64,000 nucleotides of DNA, taken from Acinetobacter bereziniae LMG 1003 = CIP 70.12. GTDB taxonomy: Bacteria; Pseudomonadota; Gammaproteobacteria; Pseudomonadales; Moraxellaceae. Positions 60,919-64,000 of this stretch are shown piece after piece (the first letter of the stretch is position 1; every line of letters begins with the position of its first letter). The notes beneath the pieces are model-generated. The model saw only the letters and a program-made list of their open reading frames with translations, had not been told where the DNA came from and made no database searches. The translations under genes and the position numbers were made by a program. The DNA lies in assembly GCF_000368925.1 (NCBI RefSeq), contig NZ_KB849756.1:2568416-2632415 (forward strand), read 5' to 3'.

Positions 60919-61530
60919 ATGTTAAAGCAACTTGCTCTTATTACATTAATGGGAATTTCTTCTGCTTCATTTGCAGACTGGCAAGTCAAAGTTGGTGGTT
61001 CGGTGATTTCACCTACTCAAGACACCAATGTTGCAGGTGTTGGTACTGTGAAAGCTGATCATGAATATGCTTTTACACCATCAGTAGAATATTTCTTTGG
61101 TGAAACACCATTTTCAGCTGAGCTTTTGTTAGCTGCACCGATCAGCCATGATGTAAATTTGGATGGTGAAAAAGCAGTTAAACTTAAGCATTTACCACCA
61201 ACTGTTACTTTTAAATATAACTTTAAAAACTCAACACGTTTTACACCATACATTGGTATAGGTGGTACAGCATTTGTTGCGTGGGATGAAGAATCAACTG
61301 GCGCTTTAACTGGCACGAAAGTAAAAGTGAAAGATGACTTTGGTTTTGCTGGTCAAATTGGTTTTAATTTCCAACCAGCCGATGCAAAAAACTGGGGGGT
61401 TTTCTTTGATGCACGTTATGCGCAACTTAGCCCAGAAGTGAAAGTGACTGCGGATGGTGCAACTGCTGCAAAATTTGACTTAGATATTGATCCAGTAATC
61501 TACACTTTAGGTTATAGCTATAGATTCTAA
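60919..61530 (+). CDS. OmpW-family outer membrane protein
   Basis: A 203-aa protein with signal peptide (cut after ASFA, before DWQVKVGG) and an eight-strand beta-barrel pattern. It includes the conserved region PSVEYFFGETPFSAELLLA and ends in an aromatic residue (GYSYRF) as needed for BAM insertion. OmpW barrels form a hydrophobic channel for small molecules; regulation by oxygen, salt or iron is known in relatives. GGGG lies about 10 bases before the ATG. Confidence 0.92.
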   Translation: MLKQLALITLMGISSASFADWQVKVGGSVISPTQDTNVAGVGTVKADHEYAFTPSVEYFFGETPFSAELLLAAPISHDVNLDGEKAVKLKHLPPTVTFKYNFKNSTRFTPYIGIGGTAFVAWDEESTGALTGTKVKVKDDFGFAGQIGFNFQPADAKNWGVFFDARYAQLSPEVKVTADGATAAKFDLDIDPVIYTLGYSYRF

Positions 61531-61541
61531 GTAGATACATT

Positions 61542-61571
61542 AAAAAGCTCGGTACATACCGAGCTTTTTAT
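61542..61571 (+). terminator. Terminator of the OmpW-type gene
   Basis: The stem AAAGCTCGGT/ACCGAGCTTT with a short loop, followed by T residues. Confidence 0.9.
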
Positions 61572-61687
61572 TTTTAAACCGATCTTTTTTTTGTTTGAAA
61601 CAAGAAACCATAAAAAATAGTCATTTTTGACTATATAACAATGTACAAAATCAATTTAATCTAAAACTCATCACTTTATTTTTTTGA

Positions 61688-62035
61688 ATGAATATGAAAT
61701 TACGAATTCCAATAATATTTTTATTTAGCAGCGGCATTTCAATTACTCATGCAGCCAGTTTTAACTGTGATCATGCCCAAACCAAAACAGAGCACCGTAT
61801 CTGCGAACAACGCAGTCTAAATGATGCGGATGTTAAAATGGCGACAACCTACAACATTATCCGAAAATTAGTTCCTATGGGAACACGTGGAGTCATTCAA
61901 GACCAACAAGTGAAATGGTTACAACTGCGTAATCAATGTCAGGATAATGTGCGTTGTTTGACCGATGCATATCAAATGCGACAACAAAAGCTTGAGACTT
62001 ATATGAATCGAGTCTATGAACAGGGTCCATTTTAA
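61688..62035 (+). CDS. LprI-like secreted protein (lysozyme-inhibitor domain)
   Basis: A 115-aa protein. Signal peptide (about 1-22, ending THAASF) and the LprI/DUF1311 pattern: paired cysteines in NCDHAQTKTEHRICEQ, then QVKWLQLRNQCQD with two more, and a helical finish. Members of this family inhibit lysozyme or stabilise envelope proteins. An alternative start two codons later is equally plausible. Monocistronic. Confidence 0.82.
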   Translation: MNMKLRIPIIFLFSSGISITHAASFNCDHAQTKTEHRICEQRSLNDADVKMATTYNIIRKLVPMGTRGVIQDQQVKWLQLRNQCQDNVRCLTDAYQMRQQKLETYMNRVYEQGPF

Positions 62036-62128
62036 AAAAAATTTGGTTTTACTATTGAAATATGCTCAAACCACTCCATTTCATACAGCATTCGATAAAA
62101 AAGCGTTATGAATTTACGGAGTGATTTT

Positions 62129-64000
62129 ATGAGCGAACAGAACGCACAACAAAATTCAAAAAAGCACAGCTTCCAAGCAGAAGTGGCTCAGCTTTTACAT
62201 TTAGTGACGCATTCACTGTATTCAAATCCTGAAATTTTCCTGCGTGAACTGATTTCTAATGCCTCAGATGCATGTGATAAATTGCGTTTTGAAGGAATTA
62301 ATCATCCAGAATTTTATGAAAATGATCCGAACCTACACGTACGTGTCAGTCTAGACAAAGATGCGAAAACCATTACGATTTCAGACAATGGGATTGGTTT
62401 AAGCCAACAAGAAGCCATCGATAACTTGGGTACGATTGCCAAGTCTGGAACCAAAGACTTTATGTCTAAGTTGTCTGGTGATCAAAAAGCCGATGCACAG
62501 TTGATTGGTCAATTCGGTGTTGGTTTTTATTCAGGCTTTATTGTTGCAGACAAAATCACAGTTGAATCTCGCCGTGCGGGTCTGGATGCATCTGAAGGTG
62601 TCCGTTGGATCAGTGGTGGAACGGGTGATTTTGAAGTCGCTCAAATTGATAAGGCTTCACGTGGAACAGATATCATCTTGCATTTACGTGATGATGCTCT
62701 GGACTATTTAGAAGCCTATAAAGTAAAACAAATTATCAATAAATATTCTGATCATATCAGTTTGCCAATCGAAATGCAGAAAGAGGTATGGCAGGAAGAA
62801 GAAGCGGTTGAAGGCGAAGAGAAAAAGCCTGGTCAATACGTTAAAACGGATGAATGGGAAGCCATTAACTCTGCAAGCGCATTGTGGACACGCAGTAAAG
62901 GCGACATCACAGAAGAGCAGTATGTTGAGTTTTATAAGAACCTGACACATGATTTCGAAGCACCACTTGCATGGGCACACAATCGTGTTGAAGGAAGTAC
63001 GGAGTATACCCAACTACTTTATATTCCAAGCAAAGCACCAAGTAATATTTTCACACGTGAAGCGAAAGCTGGCATTAAATTGTATGTAAAACGCGTGTTT
63101 ATTATGGATGATGCAGATAATTTGATTCCAAACTATCTCCGTTTTGTGCAAGGTGTTGTAGATAGTGCAGATCTTCCATTAAATGTCAGTCGTGAACTTC
63201 TACAAGAAAGTCGTGATGTGAAAACCATTCGTGAAGGTAATACACGCCGTGTTTTAACCACATTAGATGCTTTGGCGAAATCTGAAGATGAAGTAGATCA
63301 AGAAAAGTTCAAAACTTTCTATGCTGAATTTGGCTCAGTGATCAAAGAAGGTCTGGGTGAAGACTTTGGTAATCGCGAAAGAATTCTTAAACTTTTACGC
63401 TTCTCTACATCGACCAATGATGATGTTTCAACTTCATTGGAAGCGTATAAAGCACGTATGAAAGAAGGGCAAAAGGCGATTTATTATGTGACTGCGGATA
63501 GCCTTGCTGCTGCTAAAAACTCACCACAATTAGAATTGTTCCGTAAAAAAGACATTGAAGTGCTATTGATGGCAGATCGTGTTGATGAATGGGCAATGGA
63601 ATTTGTACATGAGTTTGATGGCACACCGATGCAGAATGTCGCAAAAGGAGCTGTTGATCTCGGTGACTTACAAGATGCTGAAGAGAAAAAGGCACTTGAA
63701 GCCGCGGCTGAGCAATTCAAGCCAGTGGTTGAGAAACTATCAGATTCTTTAAAAGCCAAAACTAAAGAAGTGCGTGTAACGACTCGTTTAGTCGATTCAC
63801 CTGCATGTTTAGTCACTAGCGAAGGTGAGCTTTCTCCACAATTGATTCGTATGTTGAAGCAAGCAGGGCAAGCTGTCCCAGAATCTAAACCAATTTTGGA
63901 AATTAACCCAGAACATCCTTTGGTGAAAAAATTGGATGGTTCTGCGCAGTTTGATGATCTAGCCAATGTGATTTTCGATCAAGCGGTAATCGCAGAAGGC
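62129..64000 (+). CDS. htpG: Chaperone HtpG (Hsp90), 3' end beyond the window
   Basis: 624 codons are present; full-length HtpG is about 635-640 aa, so only the last residues are missing. The ATP-binding N-domain shows LRELISNASDACDKLR, DNGIGL and GQFGVGFYSGF; the middle domain follows from about 230; the C-terminal dimerisation region reaches the right edge. Start 62129 (MSEQNAQQNSKKHSF) is preceded by ACGGAG. It refolds client proteins under heat stress. Confidence 0.98.
   Translation, partial: MSEQNAQQNSKKHSFQAEVAQLLHLVTHSLYSNPEIFLRELISNASDACDKLRFEGINHPEFYENDPNLHVRVSLDKDAKTITISDNGIGLSQQEAIDNLGTIAKSGTKDFMSKLSGDQKADAQLIGQFGVGFYSGFIVADKITVESRRAGLDASEGVRWISGGTGDFEVAQIDKASRGTDIILHLRDDALDYLEAYKVKQIINKYSDHISLPIEMQKEVWQEEEAVEGEEKKPGQYVKTDEWEAINSASALWTRSKGDITEEQYVEFYKNLTHDFEAPLAWAHNRVEGSTEYTQLLYIPSKAPSNIFTREAKAGIKLYVKRVFIMDDADNLIPNYLRFVQGVVDSADLPLNVSRELLQESRDVKTIREGNTRRVLTTLDALAKSEDEVDQEKFKTFYAEFGSVIKEGLGEDFGNRERILKLLRFSTSTNDDVSTSLEAYKARMKEGQKAIYYVTADSLAAAKNSPQLELFRKKDIEVLLMADRVDEWAMEFVHEFDGTPMQNVAKGAVDLGDLQDAEEKKALEAAAEQFKPVVEKLSDSLKAKTKEVRVTTRLVDSPACLVTSEGELSPQLIRMLKQAGQAVPESKPILEINPEHPLVKKLDGSAQFDDLANVIFDQAVIAEG

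Overview
The window looks like a chromosomal segment of an Acinetobacter-type gammaproteobacterium. The DNA is AT-rich. The gene orders gspN-gspC-gspD, algZ/algR-like regulators followed by hemC-hemD-hemX-hemY, gph-trpE, and tRNA-Thr/Tyr/Gly/Thr-tuf-tRNA-Trp-secE-nusG-rplKAJL-rpoBC all fit Moraxellaceae/Pseudomonadales. The genus is inferred from protein similarity and gene order recalled from memory; the species was not determined.

Layout. 1-6.4 kb: ahpC, a LysR regulator, a YcaC-type hydrolase, a pirin, two tandem small-RNA-like units, then an FAD oxidoreductase and a methyltransferase. 6.5-10.1 kb: tRNA-Thr and small uncharacterised genes, including a four-gene envelope cassette on the minus strand (a lipoprotein, two very small membrane proteins and an anchored protein). 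Upstream of that cassette is a structured element resembling the phage P1/P7 C4 antisense RNA. 10.1-15.6 kb: an accessory island beside tRNA-Ser. It holds an MvaI/BcnI-family restriction endonuclease with a long N-terminal extension and a coupled membrane protein, a divergent C5-cytosine methyltransferase, an unrecognised 358-aa protein, and the first ~31 codons of a tyrosine integrase.

15.7-31.9 kb: core and shell genes: kup, a secreted nuclease, aqpZ, an AraC regulator, a fatty-acid-hydroxylase-like protein, yggX-argH, a LytS/LytTR two-component pair, the late haem genes hemC/D/X/Y, a thioesterase and an H-NS-like protein. 32-39.3 kb: type II secretion genes gspN-C-D, an FHA protein, gph and trpE. 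39.3-53.6 kb: the translation/transcription superoperon, with five tRNAs, tuf, secE, nusG, four ribosomal protein genes, rpoB and rpoC. A palindromic repeat sits between rpoB and rpoC. 53.7-64 kb: a proline-type permease, a glycine-zipper lipoprotein, a hotdog protein, an alpha/beta hydrolase, a Na+/H+ antiporter-family protein, two orphan small proteins, an OmpW-type porin, an LprI-like protein and htpG, which runs off the right edge.

The least ordinary material is in three places: the C4-like RNA with its small-protein cassette (8.2-9.95 kb), the restriction-modification island (10.1-15.35 kb), and the tandem small-RNA-like units (3.56-3.9 kb). No CRISPR array, rRNA gene or intact insertion sequence was seen.
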